A stretch of 64,000 bases of DNA from Chloroflexota bacterium. Its GTDB lineage: Bacteria > Chloroflexota > Anaerolineae > B4-G1 > SLSP01. Location of the stretch: assembly GCA_019873645.1 (NCBI GenBank), contig JAIOAX010000017.1:36309-100308 (forward strand). The letters run 5' to 3'. This document shows positions 8,446 to 18,992 of the stretch, piece by piece. How positions within the stretch are numbered: position 1 is the first letter of the stretch; each line of letters opens with the position of its first letter. The position numbers and the translations under genes are program-made. Below the pieces are notes generated by a model, which was not told where the DNA came from, searched no databases, and was given only the letters and a program-made list of their open reading frames with translations.

Positions 8446-9513
8446 ATGGAAAACAAAATGGCGGATGGGACCAGGGCCAGAGTGCCGCTTACGGTTGAAG
8501 ATTTGTGGGTGGAGTATCAAATCGAGCGCGGCGTGGTGAAGGCGGTGCGCGGGGTAAGCTTTGAGCTGGCGCGGGGTGAAAGTCTGGCTTTGATCGGCGA
8601 GAGTGGCTGTGGCAAGACGACGCTCGGCGTGGCGTTAATTCGCTTGCTGGTTCAGGCGGCGCGGATCACTAAAGGCGAGATCACCTACTGGCGTGGCAAT
8701 CAGGGCTTTGATGTCCTGTCGCTCAAGGAGAGAGAGTTGCGCCGGTTCCGCTGGCGCGAATGTGCGATGGTGTTCCAGTCAGCCTTAAATGCTTTCAATC
8801 CGGTGCTGCGGATCTGGGATCAGATTCTCGATACGGCCAAAGCGCACGGCGCTATGTCGCGCCAGCAGGCACGGGAGCGCGCCATGCAGTTGCTGGAATA
8901 CGTGCAACTCGATCCCAAGCGTGTGATTGACGCCTACCCGCACCAGTTGAGCGGCGGGATGCGGCAGCGGGTGCTGCTGGCGATGAGCCTGTTGCTCGAT
9001 CCGCAGGTGCTCATCCTGGACGAGCCGACAACGGCGCTGGATATTTTGACGCAGCGGACGATTATTGACTTGTTGCGCCGGCTCAAAGAGCAAATCGGGT
9101 TTGCGATGCTTTTCATCTCGCACGACCTGGCGACGGCCGCCGAACTGGCCGATCGCGTGGCTACGATGTACGCGGGCAGTATTGTTGAGCTGGGACCGGT
9201 GGACGACATTTTCTATCGTCCGGCGCATCCGTATACCCTGGGACTTATCCGCGCCGTCCCGACGGTGACCGGCGATTTCGAGGCATTGGTTTCGATCCCC
9301 GGGGCGCCGCCGGACCTGGTGGATCCGCCGCCGGGCTGCAAATTCCACCCGCGCTGCCCTTATGTGACCGAGCGTTGTCGCGTTGAAGAACCCAAACTGG
9401 AGATGCATTACAGCGAGACCCATCGTGTCGCCTGTTTCAATGTGCGGCGGGTGCAGGAGGACACCCTGGACCTGCAAGAACGTTACGCCAAATATGCTGG
9501 CAGGAGAATCTAA
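8446..9513 (+). CDS. dppD: Opp/Dpp-type ABC importer ATPase 1
   Basis: A 355-residue ABC ATPase with Walker A GESGCGKTT near residue 54, the signature LSGGMRQR near residue 169 and Walker B VLILDEPTTALD. The C-terminus carries the oligopeptide-transporter extension with CKFHPRCPY and further cysteines, which in some family members binds an iron-sulfur cluster. Its TAA stop shares one base with the ATG of the second ATPase. It would energise uptake with its partner at the cytoplasmic face of the permeases. Confidence 0.93.
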   Translation: MENKMADGTRARVPLTVEDLWVEYQIERGVVKAVRGVSFELARGESLALIGESGCGKTTLGVALIRLLVQAARITKGEITYWRGNQGFDVLSLKERELRRFRWRECAMVFQSALNAFNPVLRIWDQILDTAKAHGAMSRQQARERAMQLLEYVQLDPKRVIDAYPHQLSGGMRQRVLLAMSLLLDPQVLILDEPTTALDILTQRTIIDLLRRLKEQIGFAMLFISHDLATAAELADRVATMYAGSIVELGPVDDIFYRPAHPYTLGLIRAVPTVTGDFEALVSIPGAPPDLVDPPPGCKFHPRCPYVTERCRVEEPKLEMHYSETHRVACFNVRRVQEDTLDLQERYAKYAGRRI

Positions 9514-10517
9514 TGAGCGAATATCTCATCGAAGCCCGTAATCTGGTGCGCACGTTTGGCTCGCGGCGTCAGCGGGTCACGGCGGTGGATGATGTCTCTT
9601 TTGGGATTCGGGAAGGCGAAGTGGTGTGTCTGGTGGGCGAGAGCGGCTGCGGCAAAACGACGACCGGCAAGATGATCACGGGATTGATCAAGCCCACATC
9701 CGGGCAGGTTTTTTATGCAGGTAAGCCGGTATGGACGGCCAGGGGGGATAAGGGTGAGGATTTCAAAGCCTACCGGTTGGGTGTGCAGATTATCCACCAG
9801 GACCCCTATGCTTCGCTCAACCCATCGCATACGATTTACCAAATCTTGAGTGCGCCGTTATTGCATCACAAATTTGTCGCTAACGTCTACGAGGCGCTGA
9901 ACCGCGTGGTTGAGTTGCTCAACATCGTGGGACTGTCGCCGGTGGAGGATTTCCTGTACAAGTATCCACACCAGTTGAGCGGGGGACAGCGGCAACGGGT
10001 TTCGGTGGCACGTGCGCTGACCGTCAACCCGCGCGTGATCGTGGCCGATGAGGCTGTTTCGATGGTGGATGTCTCCATCCGCGTGGGGTTGCTCAACATG
10101 ATGGCCGATTTGAAGCGCGAGTTGGGGGTGACGTATCTCTTCATCACGCACGATCTGGCGGTTGCTAAGTTCTTCGCGTGGGAAGGGCGGATTGCGGTCA
10201 TGTATGTGGGGAGCATCGTGGAGTTTGCCTCGACGCCGCAATTGATCAACGATCCCCGTCATCCGTACAGCAAAGCATTGCTCGCGGCCGTGCCGGAAGC
10301 CGACCCAGAGCTGACCCGCAGCAAACAACGGGTTGAATTGCGCAGTCAGGATATTCCGAGCCTGTTGGCGCTGCCCAGCGGCTGCCGTTTTCATCCGCGC
10401 TGTCCGTATTTTGAGCCGGGGCTGTGTGATGTGCAGCGTCCTGCGTTGACACCGCTTGGCGAGAATCGCTATGTGGCCTGTCACCTTGCGGCGCGAGAGG
10501 CAGGTGTGGCGTCATGA
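9513..10517 (+). CDS. dppF: Opp/Dpp-type ABC importer ATPase 2
   Basis: The 334-residue partner ATPase: Walker A GESGCGKTT near residue 46, signature LSGGQRQR near residue 154, and the C-terminal CRFHPRCPY extension. Walker B reads VIVADEAVSMVD, so the usual Pro after the catalytic Glu is Ala; the Glu itself is present and ATPase activity is expected. It overlaps the previous gene by one base and the following small gene by four (ATGA). Confidence 0.92.
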   Translation: MSEYLIEARNLVRTFGSRRQRVTAVDDVSFGIREGEVVCLVGESGCGKTTTGKMITGLIKPTSGQVFYAGKPVWTARGDKGEDFKAYRLGVQIIHQDPYASLNPSHTIYQILSAPLLHHKFVANVYEALNRVVELLNIVGLSPVEDFLYKYPHQLSGGQRQRVSVARALTVNPRVIVADEAVSMVDVSIRVGLLNMMADLKRELGVTYLFITHDLAVAKFFAWEGRIAVMYVGSIVEFASTPQLINDPRHPYSKALLAAVPEADPELTRSKQRVELRSQDIPSLLALPSGCRFHPRCPYFEPGLCDVQRPALTPLGENRYVACHLAAREAGVAS

Positions 10518-10699
10518 TCAGTCCACCATTGGGGCGCGCGGCTTTGCGGATTGCCATGTTCCTGGTGGTAACTTCGCTCATGCTGCTGCCTTTCGTCAAA
10601 CCGGGAAGTGCTGAATTTGTAGTCACGGTAGTTACTTTGATCATTGGCGTTGGTTTTGGAGTGGTGTTGTTGATTCTGGTGCGTCGGGGAGTGCGGTAG
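10514..10699 (+). CDS. Small two-helix membrane protein coupled to the ABC importer
   Basis: A 61-residue hydrophobic protein with two predicted membrane segments (about residues 11-29 and 34-56) and an Arg-rich end RRGVR. Its ATG overlaps the ATPase stop by four bases, strong evidence that it is really translated. I do not recognise a family. It may be a stabilising or accessory subunit of the importer; the neighbour relation is the only support. Confidence 0.6.
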   Translation: MISPPLGRAALRIAMFLVVTSLMLLPFVKPGSAEFVVTVVTLIIGVGFGVVLLILVRRGVR

Positions 10700-10726
10700 A
10701 ACGTTAGAACGTTCAAACGTTCGAGA
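10698..10726. repeat. GAACGTT word array
   Basis: AGAACGTTAGAACGTTC followed by AAACGTTCGAGA, a member of the AACGTT family also found at 6350-6372, 20862-20900 and 29092-29125. It lies between the small membrane-protein gene and the binding-protein gene. Confidence 0.65.
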
Positions 10727-10832
10727 GATTGTTGAAGGAGGTGGAACAGGGGAAAACAGGTGCAATTTGATTCAAAGCATTGACGTTGTGAACATTAACC
10801 ATTTAGTTTATCTTTTTAAGGAGGAGTATCAG

Positions 10833-12734
<1,902 letters not shown>

Positions 12735-12752
12735 ACGGCGTCGTGTTCCATG

Positions 12753-12794
12753 GGCAGGTGGCGTTTCCGTAAGGCAGCGTCACCTGCCTTCTTT
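12753..12794 (+). terminator. Rho-independent terminator after the importer operon
   Basis: GGCAGGTG (12753-12760) pairs with CACCTGCC (12781-12788), followed by TTCTTT. It lies 19 bases after the binding-protein stop codon. Confidence 0.75.
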
Positions 12795-12800
12795 ATCCAT

Positions 12801-12836
12801 CCGTAATTCGTAATTCGTAATCCGTAATTCGTAAGG
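12801..12836. repeat. GTAATTCGTAATTCG word array
   Basis: Four or five copies of CGTAATTC/CGTAATCC immediately before the AAGGAG ribosome-binding site of the CBM9-like gene. The same word family recurs at 58601-58654. Confidence 0.7.
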
Positions 12837-12843
12837 AGTCCCT

Positions 12844-13671
12844 ATGTTCCCTATGCCCAGAACGCTGAATTTACCCCAGGGGCCGCTGGAGGGGCTACCG
12901 CCGGTGGCTGAGTATGACTGCCTGCGTGTGGCCGAGCCGATCATTGTGGATGGGCGGCTTGCCGAACCGGCCTGGCAGCGCGTGACGTGGTCCACGCCGT
13001 TTGTGAAGATGGATACCGGCGCGCCGGTGTCGCTTGATTCGCGCGTGGCGCTGCTGTGGGACGACACTTATCTGTATGCCGCCTTCAAATATGAAGATCA
13101 CGAAATCTGGGGGACGCACGTTGAGCACCATGACCACGTCTACAACAACGACAGCGACGCCGAAATCTTCATCGAAGGCAACGGCGTTTACTACGAGTTG
13201 GGCGTCAATCCGATCAATACAATCTACGAGGTTTTTTGGACGTGGGTGGAGCCGGTGGTGGAACGCCGCGACATCGCGCGGCTCAATCATTTTTTCTCAT
13301 TGGAGAACTTTTTTTATTTCTTGCCGCGGCTGGACGAACGTATGGGGCGCATCGGCGAACGCGACTGGGAGCTGCCCGGCCTCAAGCACGCCGTCCAGGT
13401 GGATGGCAGCCTGAACTGCCCAGAGATCCGTGACAACGGTTGGACGGTTGAGTTCGCCTTGCCGTGGGAGGGACTGAAGGCCCTGGGCAATCCGCATACC
13501 CCGCCGCATCCTGGCGACATCTGGCGCATCGGCGCCTCGCGCTGCCAGCACTTTCATGACGAACACGGCAATAACATCGCCGTAGACTGGTCGTGGAACC
13601 GCCACGGCTATATCAACATGCACATCCCGGAACGCTGGAGCAAGGTGCGATTTGTGGAACAGGTGGTGTGA
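12844..13671 (+). CDS. CBM9-like carbohydrate-binding domain protein
   Basis: A 275-residue protein consisting almost entirely of a family 9 carbohydrate-binding-module-like beta-sandwich: VDGRLAEPAWQ near residue 37 and an LLWDDTYLYAAFKYED segment near residue 75 are typical, and DSDAEIFIEGNGVYYELGVNP continues the fold. AAGGAG at 12833-12838 fixes the start. No signal peptide is visible, which is unusual because related modules normally act outside the cell. It follows the importer operon terminator and probably has its own transcript. A sugar-binding or lyase-associated role is possible; no catalytic domain is seen. Confidence 0.75.
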   Translation: MFPMPRTLNLPQGPLEGLPPVAEYDCLRVAEPIIVDGRLAEPAWQRVTWSTPFVKMDTGAPVSLDSRVALLWDDTYLYAAFKYEDHEIWGTHVEHHDHVYNNDSDAEIFIEGNGVYYELGVNPINTIYEVFWTWVEPVVERRDIARLNHFFSLENFFYFLPRLDERMGRIGERDWELPGLKHAVQVDGSLNCPEIRDNGWTVEFALPWEGLKALGNPHTPPHPGDIWRIGASRCQHFHDEHGNNIAVDWSWNRHGYINMHIPERWSKVRFVEQVV

Positions 13672-13693
13672 ACCTCCGCGACCCGCGTCGGCG

Positions 13694-13721
13694 TTGTCAT
13701 TTCGGGGGAGCGTGTTATAAT
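13694..13721 (+). promoter_or_regulatory. Promoter of secG
   Basis: TTGTCA at 13694-13699 and TATAAT at 13716-13721 with a 16-base spacer. The inferred transcript has a leader of about 95 bases before the secG start. Confidence 0.75.
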
Positions 13722-13728
13722 GCCTCAG

Positions 13729-13752
13729 GTGGCACGGTCAGCGACCGGCCAC
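13729..13752 (+). promoter_or_regulatory. Stem-loop at the 5' end of the secG leader
   Basis: GTGGC (13729-13733) pairs with GCCAC (13748-13752) and GGTC (13736-13739) with GACC (13743-13746), closing an AGC loop. The hairpin would form the very start of the mRNA. No known riboswitch class is recognised. Confidence 0.4.
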
Positions 13753-13822
13753 AGCGAGGCAGAGGAGTACGCGAGAATCTCTGGGGCGAAACATCAACAA
13801 TGCGGACAGCGGGGTATTGAAC

Positions 13823-14047
13823 ATGCAGACCTATCTAAATATCGTACAAATCATTTTGGGAATTGTGCTCACCGTGCTGGTGCTCTTTGAGGTGCGCAGC
13901 AGTGGGATGGGGGGCGTCTTCGGTGGCTCGCAGACGAGCATTATCCGCAAGCGCCGCGGCCCGGAACTGTTGTTGTTCCGCCTGACGGCCGGGGCCGCCA
14001 TCCTGTTTTTCCTGGTGGCGATTATCAACGTCTTGCTGATCGGGTAA
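13823..14047 (+). CDS. secG: Preprotein translocase subunit SecG
   Basis: A 74-residue protein with two membrane helices (about residues 5-23 and 51-72) joined by the glycine- and serine-rich loop SSGMGGVFGGSQTS that identifies SecG. It assists SecYE during protein export in the inner membrane. The ATG at 13823 is taken; a TTG two codons earlier is possible. It has its own promoter and terminator and therefore forms a single-gene unit. Confidence 0.92.
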   Translation: MQTYLNIVQIILGIVLTVLVLFEVRSSGMGGVFGGSQTSIIRKRRGPELLLFRLTAGAAILFFLVAIINVLLIG

Positions 14048-14062
14048 CGCTCACGTTCACAC

Positions 14063-14127
14063 AAAGGACGGGGATGGAGGGTTGCGGGGAAGGTCATTCC
14101 CGGAACGCTTCCGGCTCCGTCCTTTTT
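14063..14127 (+). terminator. Rho-independent terminator after secG
   Basis: AAAGGACGG (14063-14071) pairs with CCGTCCTTT (14117-14125), ending in a T run. It starts 15 bases after the secG stop codon. Confidence 0.7.
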
Positions 14128-14148
14128 CCTTGTCTTTGAGGTAGAGCG

Positions 14149-15825
14149 ATGTTTCGACGCATCGGTTGGCAAATGGTGTTGGTGGGCATCGGGTTTGCGA
14201 TCACGGCGCTCATTCTCGCGTATGTAGCGGAGACCTATACAACGGAGTTTCGCCCGGCCAACGGCGGTGCGTATATCGAAAGTGTGGCAGGGTACCCTCA
14301 AACGCTTAATCCTCTGTTAAGCTTCTATAACGATGCAGACAGCGATGTCGTGGCGCTGGTGTACAGTGGGTTGACGCGCATCGGCATGACCGGCGCCGTG
14401 GAGCCGGATCTGGCGAAGAGTTGGGAGATTGATCCGAGCGGCATCACCTACACGTTTCAGCTTAACTCCAACGTCCTCTGGCACGATGGTTTCTACTTCA
14501 CCGCCGATGATGTGGTCTTTACACTGGGACTCATGCAAGACCCGGATTATCCCGGCCCGGCGGACATTGCAGCCCTGTGGCGCTCGGTAGATATTCTTAA
14601 GAAGGATAATTATACCGTGCAGTTTGTGCTGGAGGAACCTTATGCCCCTTTTTTGGACTACACGACCGTAGGCATCTTGCCGGCGCACAAACTGCGCGAC
14701 ATTCGCGCTGCCGATCTGCCGACGCTGGAATTCAACCGCCAGGCCATCGGCACCGGCCCGTTTCGGATGACCGGCGTGGAAACGACAGAAGGGCAGATCA
14801 CGGCCGTGACGCTCAAACGGTTCCCGCGTTATTACGGTCAGACGCCCTATCTCGAAAACATGGTCTTGCGCTTCTATCCTACGGCGCGGGCGGCTTTTGA
14901 GGCCTATCAGGACGGCGTTGTCGAGGGAGTCGCGCGCATTACCCAGGATGTGCTGCCCCAGGCTTTTGCGGCCGAAAACCTGGAGCTCCATTCGGCGGCG
15001 ATGTCCGAGATGGTGATGCTCTATTTCAATGAACTGGTGACCGATACGTTGCCTTTCAACACGACGCAGGTGCGGCAGGCGCTGTTTTATGCGTTGGATC
15101 GTCAGGCCATTGTAGATAATGCGCTCATGGGACAGGCGCTGATCCCCCAGACTCCATTGCTGCCCGGCACCTGGGCTTATAAGACCGAAGGTGTGCCGAC
15201 GTACTCTTACGATCCACAGCAGGCGCTTAAATTGCTGGCGGAAGCCGGGTGGCGGCGGCATAACGTCACCGGCATCCTCAACAATGCGAATGGCATGCCG
15301 TTGGCGTTTGCGTTGATGGTCGCCAATGACGCGCAGGACCTGGCGGTGGCGCGGGAGATTGTGGCGCAATGGGCGCGCATCGGTGTCTCGGCGACGGTGC
15401 AGGCCGTGCCGCCGCTGGCCTTCAGCGGCATCCTGGAATCGCGCAGCTATGACGCCGCGCTGACCCATCTGGTACTTCCCGGCGATCCCGATCCTTATCC
15501 GTTCTGGCATGAGACGCAAGCATTGCCCGGTCAGGGGCAGAATTATGCCGGTTTTCAGCATCGCCGCATCAGCGAGGTCATCGAACAGGCGCGGCTGACC
15601 GTGGATCCGGCGCAGCGGCTGGCGTTATATCACGAATTCCAGCAGTTGTTTATGACCGAAGTCCCCGCCATCCCCCTGTATGTGCCGGTTTATACGTATG
15701 CGATTGATGCGCGCGTCAACGGGGAGCAGTTGGGGCCCTTGATGCGCACGGGGGACCGCTTCCGCACAATTGCGAACTGGTATGTCCTGCAACGTCGGGT
15801 TGTGGCCGGCCCGCAACGCGATTAA
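14149..15825 (+). CDS. Orphan family 5 solute-binding protein, membrane anchored
   Basis: A 558-residue peptide/nickel-type solute-binding protein. The N-terminus FRRIGWQMVLVGIGFAITAL forms a signal anchor and has no lipobox Cys, unlike the importer receptor upstream. The family core is visible: AGYPQTLNPLLSFYND near residue 47, LAKSWEIDPSGITYTFQL near residue 88 and FNRQAIGTGPFRM near residue 197. No permease or ATPase gene is adjacent, so it either shares an importer encoded elsewhere or acts as a receptor or chaperone. It stands between secG and ppdK. Confidence 0.85.
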   Translation: MFRRIGWQMVLVGIGFAITALILAYVAETYTTEFRPANGGAYIESVAGYPQTLNPLLSFYNDADSDVVALVYSGLTRIGMTGAVEPDLAKSWEIDPSGITYTFQLNSNVLWHDGFYFTADDVVFTLGLMQDPDYPGPADIAALWRSVDILKKDNYTVQFVLEEPYAPFLDYTTVGILPAHKLRDIRAADLPTLEFNRQAIGTGPFRMTGVETTEGQITAVTLKRFPRYYGQTPYLENMVLRFYPTARAAFEAYQDGVVEGVARITQDVLPQAFAAENLELHSAAMSEMVMLYFNELVTDTLPFNTTQVRQALFYALDRQAIVDNALMGQALIPQTPLLPGTWAYKTEGVPTYSYDPQQALKLLAEAGWRRHNVTGILNNANGMPLAFALMVANDAQDLAVAREIVAQWARIGVSATVQAVPPLAFSGILESRSYDAALTHLVLPGDPDPYPFWHETQALPGQGQNYAGFQHRRISEVIEQARLTVDPAQRLALYHEFQQLFMTEVPAIPLYVPVYTYAIDARVNGEQLGPLMRTGDRFRTIANWYVLQRRVVAGPQRD

Positions 15826-15833
15826 AAGTTTTC

Positions 15834-15861
15834 TTGTCTCTAACGTATTTTCGGGTATAAT
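15834..15861 (+). promoter_or_regulatory. Promoter of ppdK
   Basis: TTGTCT at 15834-15839 and TATAAT at 15856-15861, spacer 16 bases, in the short gap before the ppdK start at 15906. Confidence 0.75.
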
Positions 15862-15905
15862 AGCACAGGTTACGTCCACTAAGTTTTTTGGGGAGGAAAA
15901 AAAGT

Positions 15906-18839
15906 ATGAGTAAACAATGGGTTTATCTAGCACGCAATGCCAAGGAAGATTACGCTAAAAACTATGGGCACGTGCCCAGCATTGATGAAATGAAGGTGCT
16001 GTTTGGCGGCAAAGGCGCCGGACTGATCGAAATGACCTCCGCCCAGGTGCCTGTTCCGCCGACGTTCACTATCACCACCGAAGCCTGTGTGGAATATATG
16101 AACACGGGCACGTTCCCGGAGGGGATGTGGGAACAGGCCCTTGAAGCCCTCAAAGATATCGAAGCGCAGACCGGCAAGAAATTCGGCGATCCTCACAATC
16201 CATTGCTGGTTTCGGTGCGTTCCGGGGCGCGCACCTCGATGCCGGGGATGATGGATACCGTCCTCAACCTGGGCCTCAACGAAGAGACTCGCGCCGCCCT
16301 GGCGCGTCTCACCGGCAACGAATGGTTCTCCTACGACGCTTATCGCCGTTTCATTACGATGTTCTCCGATATCGTGATGGGCTATTCCCGCGATCATTTC
16401 GAGAAGAAACTGGACGAGTTGAAGGAAAAAGAAGGCGCCCAAAGCGATGCCGACGTCAGCCTGGAAGGACTCAAATGGCTGGTCGAAGAGTACAAGCGCA
16501 TGTACAAGGAGCACTTCGGCGAGGATTTCCCCACCGATCCTTACCAGCAGCTTGAAGCCGCTATTAAGGCCGTGTTCAACTCCTGGAATGGCAAACGCGC
16601 CGTAGATTATCGCATCCACGAAGGTATCCCGCATGACTGGGGTACCGCTGTCAACGTGTGCACGATGGTGTTCGGCAATATGGGCAACGACAGCGGCACC
16701 GGCGTCGCCTTCACCCGTGACCCTGCCACAGGTGAAAAAGTCTTCTACGGCGATTATTTGATCAACGCGCAGGGTGAGGATGTGGTGGCCGGTATTCGTA
16801 ACACCAAACCCGTCCGCCGTATGGGTGAGGATATGCCGGAAATCTACCAGCAACTGTTGGAGATCACCCAAAACCTGGAACGCCACTACCGCGATATGCA
16901 GGACACGGAATTCACCATTGAGCGCGGCAAACTATGGATGTTGCAGACCCGCAACGGCAAGCGCACCTCGCGCGCGGCCATCAAGATCGCCGTGGATATG
17001 GCAAACGAGGGCCTCATTACCCGCGAAGAGGCCGTGATGCGCGTGACGCCCAAAGAAGTGGATACCCTCCTGCACCCGCAGTTCGATGCTAAAGACGTGG
17101 AGAAGGCCAAAGCGGAAGGCCGCTTGCTGAGCCATATTGGCGTGAATGCCTCGCCCGGCGCGGCGGTGGGGATGCTGGCCTTTGACGCCGACACTGCCGA
17201 GGCCTGGAAGAAGGCCGGCAAAGATGTCATCATGATCCGCCCGGAGACCAAGCCGGAAGATGTGCATGGGATGGTGGCTTCTAAGGGGATCCTCACCAGC
17301 CGCGGTGGGGCGACGGCGCATGCTGCGGTGGTGGCGCGGCAGTTTGGGATTCCGGCCGTCGTGGGCGCGCGCGACCTGGACATTGATGTCGAGGCCCGTG
17401 AAGTGCGCGTCAACGGTATGATTTTGAAGGAAGGCGATTGGGCTTCGCTGGACGGCGCAACCGCCGAAGTGTTTGCCGGAAAGATTGCGTTGACCGAGCC
17501 GGATTTTGATAAGGAAGTTGAGCTGCGCACGTTGCTTGAATGGGCCGATGAGATCGCGGCGCGTGATGGCGTGCGGAGCTGGCCGGGCGATTACAAAGGT
17601 TTCCCCACCCGAGGTTTGCAGGTCTGGACCAACGCCGACTATCCCAAAGATGCGCGCCGCGCGCGTCTGTACGGTGCGAAGGGCATCGGTTTGTGTCGCA
17701 CCGAGCACATGTTCTTTGAACAGGAACGTCTACCTTTTGTGCAGCAGATGATCCTCAACGCCGACGCGGCCCAGGCGTTGTTCGACCGCGAGAAACGTCT
17801 GCAGACGATCCTCAACACCGGCAAGGAAGAGGGCGCAAATATCACAGATGACCGGCGCGCCGAAGTCGAGGAAGACCTGGCAGCCGTGCGCGCCGAAATC
17901 GCCGCGTCCGAGGCGGTCAAAGTTTACCGTGACGCCCTGGCGCATCTGCTCCCCTCGCAGCGTTCGGACTTCTACGGCTTGTTCGAGGCGATGGATGGTT
18001 ATCCGGTCATCATTCGCCTGATTGATCCACCGCTGCATGAATTCCTGCCGGGCCAGGCCGAACTGATTGCGCGCGTGACCCTTATGGAGGCCAAGGGGCT
18101 GACGGAGATGGTGGATGATAAGGGCGTCGTCCATTACCTTGAAGAGGAAAAAATGCTCCTGGCGGCGGTGGAGAAGATGCACGAAGCCAACCCGATGATG
18201 GGCCTGCGCGGTATTCGTCTGGGCATCACTTACCCCGACATCACCAAGATGCAGGTACGCGCCATCTTCGAGGCGGCCTGTGACGCGACCCTCAAGGGCA
18301 TTGCGGTGCACCCGGAGGTGATGATCCCCTTGACCGGCCACGTGAATGAGCTGGCCGTCGTCCAGGAGGAACTGGAAGCTGTCGCCAAGCAGGTCATGGC
18401 CGAGAAGGGCGTCCAGGTTGATTACAAGTTCGGGACGATGATCGAAATCCCGCGCGCAGCGTTGACCTCGTCCGAGATTGCCCGGTACGCACAGTTCTAC
18501 TCTTTCGGCACCAACGACTTGACGCAGATGACCTACGGCTACAGCCGTGATGATGCCGAGCGGCGCTTCCTGGCGAAGTATGTCGAGACCGGCATCTTGC
18601 CCAACAACCCGTTCCAGCAGTTGGACCGCGACGGCGTGGGCAAGCTGATGCAGATGTGTGTGCGCGACGGTCGGCAGACGCGCCCGGGTCTGGAGTGCGG
18701 CATCTGCGGTGAGCATGGCGGCGATCCTTCGTCTATCGAGTTCTGCCACCTGGTGGGTTTGAACTACGTTTCCTGCTCACCGTTCCGTGTGCCGGTCGCG
18801 CGCCTGGCGGCGGCGCAGGCCGTTCTCAAGCACAGCTAA
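15906..18839 (+). CDS. ppdK: Pyruvate, phosphate dikinase
   Basis: A 977-residue enzyme that interconverts pyruvate, ATP and phosphate with phosphoenolpyruvate, AMP and pyrophosphate in the cytoplasm. The N-terminal ATP-grasp domain includes VSVRSGARTSMPGMMDTVLNLG near residue 105. The central swivelling domain carries the phospho-histidine in RGGATAHAAVVARQFG near residue 475. The C-terminal TIM barrel has ARLYGAKGIGLCRTEHMFF, SFGTNDLTQMTYGYSRDD and the catalytic-Cys region CGICGEHGGDP. The ATG at 15906 follows a GGGGAGG site; a frame extension to 15888 would include that site and is rejected. Own promoter and terminator. Confidence 0.97.
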   Translation: MSKQWVYLARNAKEDYAKNYGHVPSIDEMKVLFGGKGAGLIEMTSAQVPVPPTFTITTEACVEYMNTGTFPEGMWEQALEALKDIEAQTGKKFGDPHNPLLVSVRSGARTSMPGMMDTVLNLGLNEETRAALARLTGNEWFSYDAYRRFITMFSDIVMGYSRDHFEKKLDELKEKEGAQSDADVSLEGLKWLVEEYKRMYKEHFGEDFPTDPYQQLEAAIKAVFNSWNGKRAVDYRIHEGIPHDWGTAVNVCTMVFGNMGNDSGTGVAFTRDPATGEKVFYGDYLINAQGEDVVAGIRNTKPVRRMGEDMPEIYQQLLEITQNLERHYRDMQDTEFTIERGKLWMLQTRNGKRTSRAAIKIAVDMANEGLITREEAVMRVTPKEVDTLLHPQFDAKDVEKAKAEGRLLSHIGVNASPGAAVGMLAFDADTAEAWKKAGKDVIMIRPETKPEDVHGMVASKGILTSRGGATAHAAVVARQFGIPAVVGARDLDIDVEAREVRVNGMILKEGDWASLDGATAEVFAGKIALTEPDFDKEVELRTLLEWADEIAARDGVRSWPGDYKGFPTRGLQVWTNADYPKDARRARLYGAKGIGLCRTEHMFFEQERLPFVQQMILNADAAQALFDREKRLQTILNTGKEEGANITDDRRAEVEEDLAAVRAEIAASEAVKVYRDALAHLLPSQRSDFYGLFEAMDGYPVIIRLIDPPLHEFLPGQAELIARVTLMEAKGLTEMVDDKGVVHYLEEEKMLLAAVEKMHEANPMMGLRGIRLGITYPDITKMQVRAIFEAACDATLKGIAVHPEVMIPLTGHVNELAVVQEELEAVAKQVMAEKGVQVDYKFGTMIEIPRAALTSSEIARYAQFYSFGTNDLTQMTYGYSRDDAERRFLAKYVETGILPNNPFQQLDRDGVGKLMQMCVRDGRQTRPGLECGICGEHGGDPSSIEFCHLVGLNYVSCSPFRVPVARLAAAQAVLKHS

Positions 18840-18865
18840 GTCGCGGAACGCTTGATTGGCTCAAG

Positions 18866-18907
18866 ACAAGCAGCGCTCTGAGATAGGGCGCTGCTTGTTG
18901 TTCTCTT
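18866..18907 (+). terminator. Strong terminator after ppdK
   Basis: An 11-bp perfect stem, ACAAGCAGCGC (18866-18876) with GCGCTGCTTGT (18888-18898), an 11-base loop and a T-rich tail TGTTCTCTT. Confidence 0.85.
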
Positions 18908-18975
18908 GGAAAGGGATTCGGGACTAGGGATTAGGGGTGAGACAGTGTCCTGATCCTCAATCCCCAATCCCTATT
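18908..18975. repeat. GGGATTAGGGG word hairpin
   Basis: AAGGGATTCGGGACTAGGG and GATTAGGGG words followed by CCTCAATCCCCAATCCCTA in reverse complement. It is placed between the ppdK terminator and the HD gene. Confidence 0.6.
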
Positions 18976-18992
18976 TTGTTAAGGAGATGCGC

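Noticed and set aside
13722..13822. SRP RNA or tRNA-like gene in the secG leader
   Set aside because: Some resemblance to an SRP stem in GGTCAG and AGGCAGA words, but the SRP tetraloop and the GGAAGGA-type core are missing and no cloverleaf can be formed.
17730..18749. 339-codon antisense frame within ppdK
   Set aside because: The sense strand encodes conserved PPDK catalytic motifs throughout; the antisense frame has a low-quality His/Arg/Gln-rich composition.
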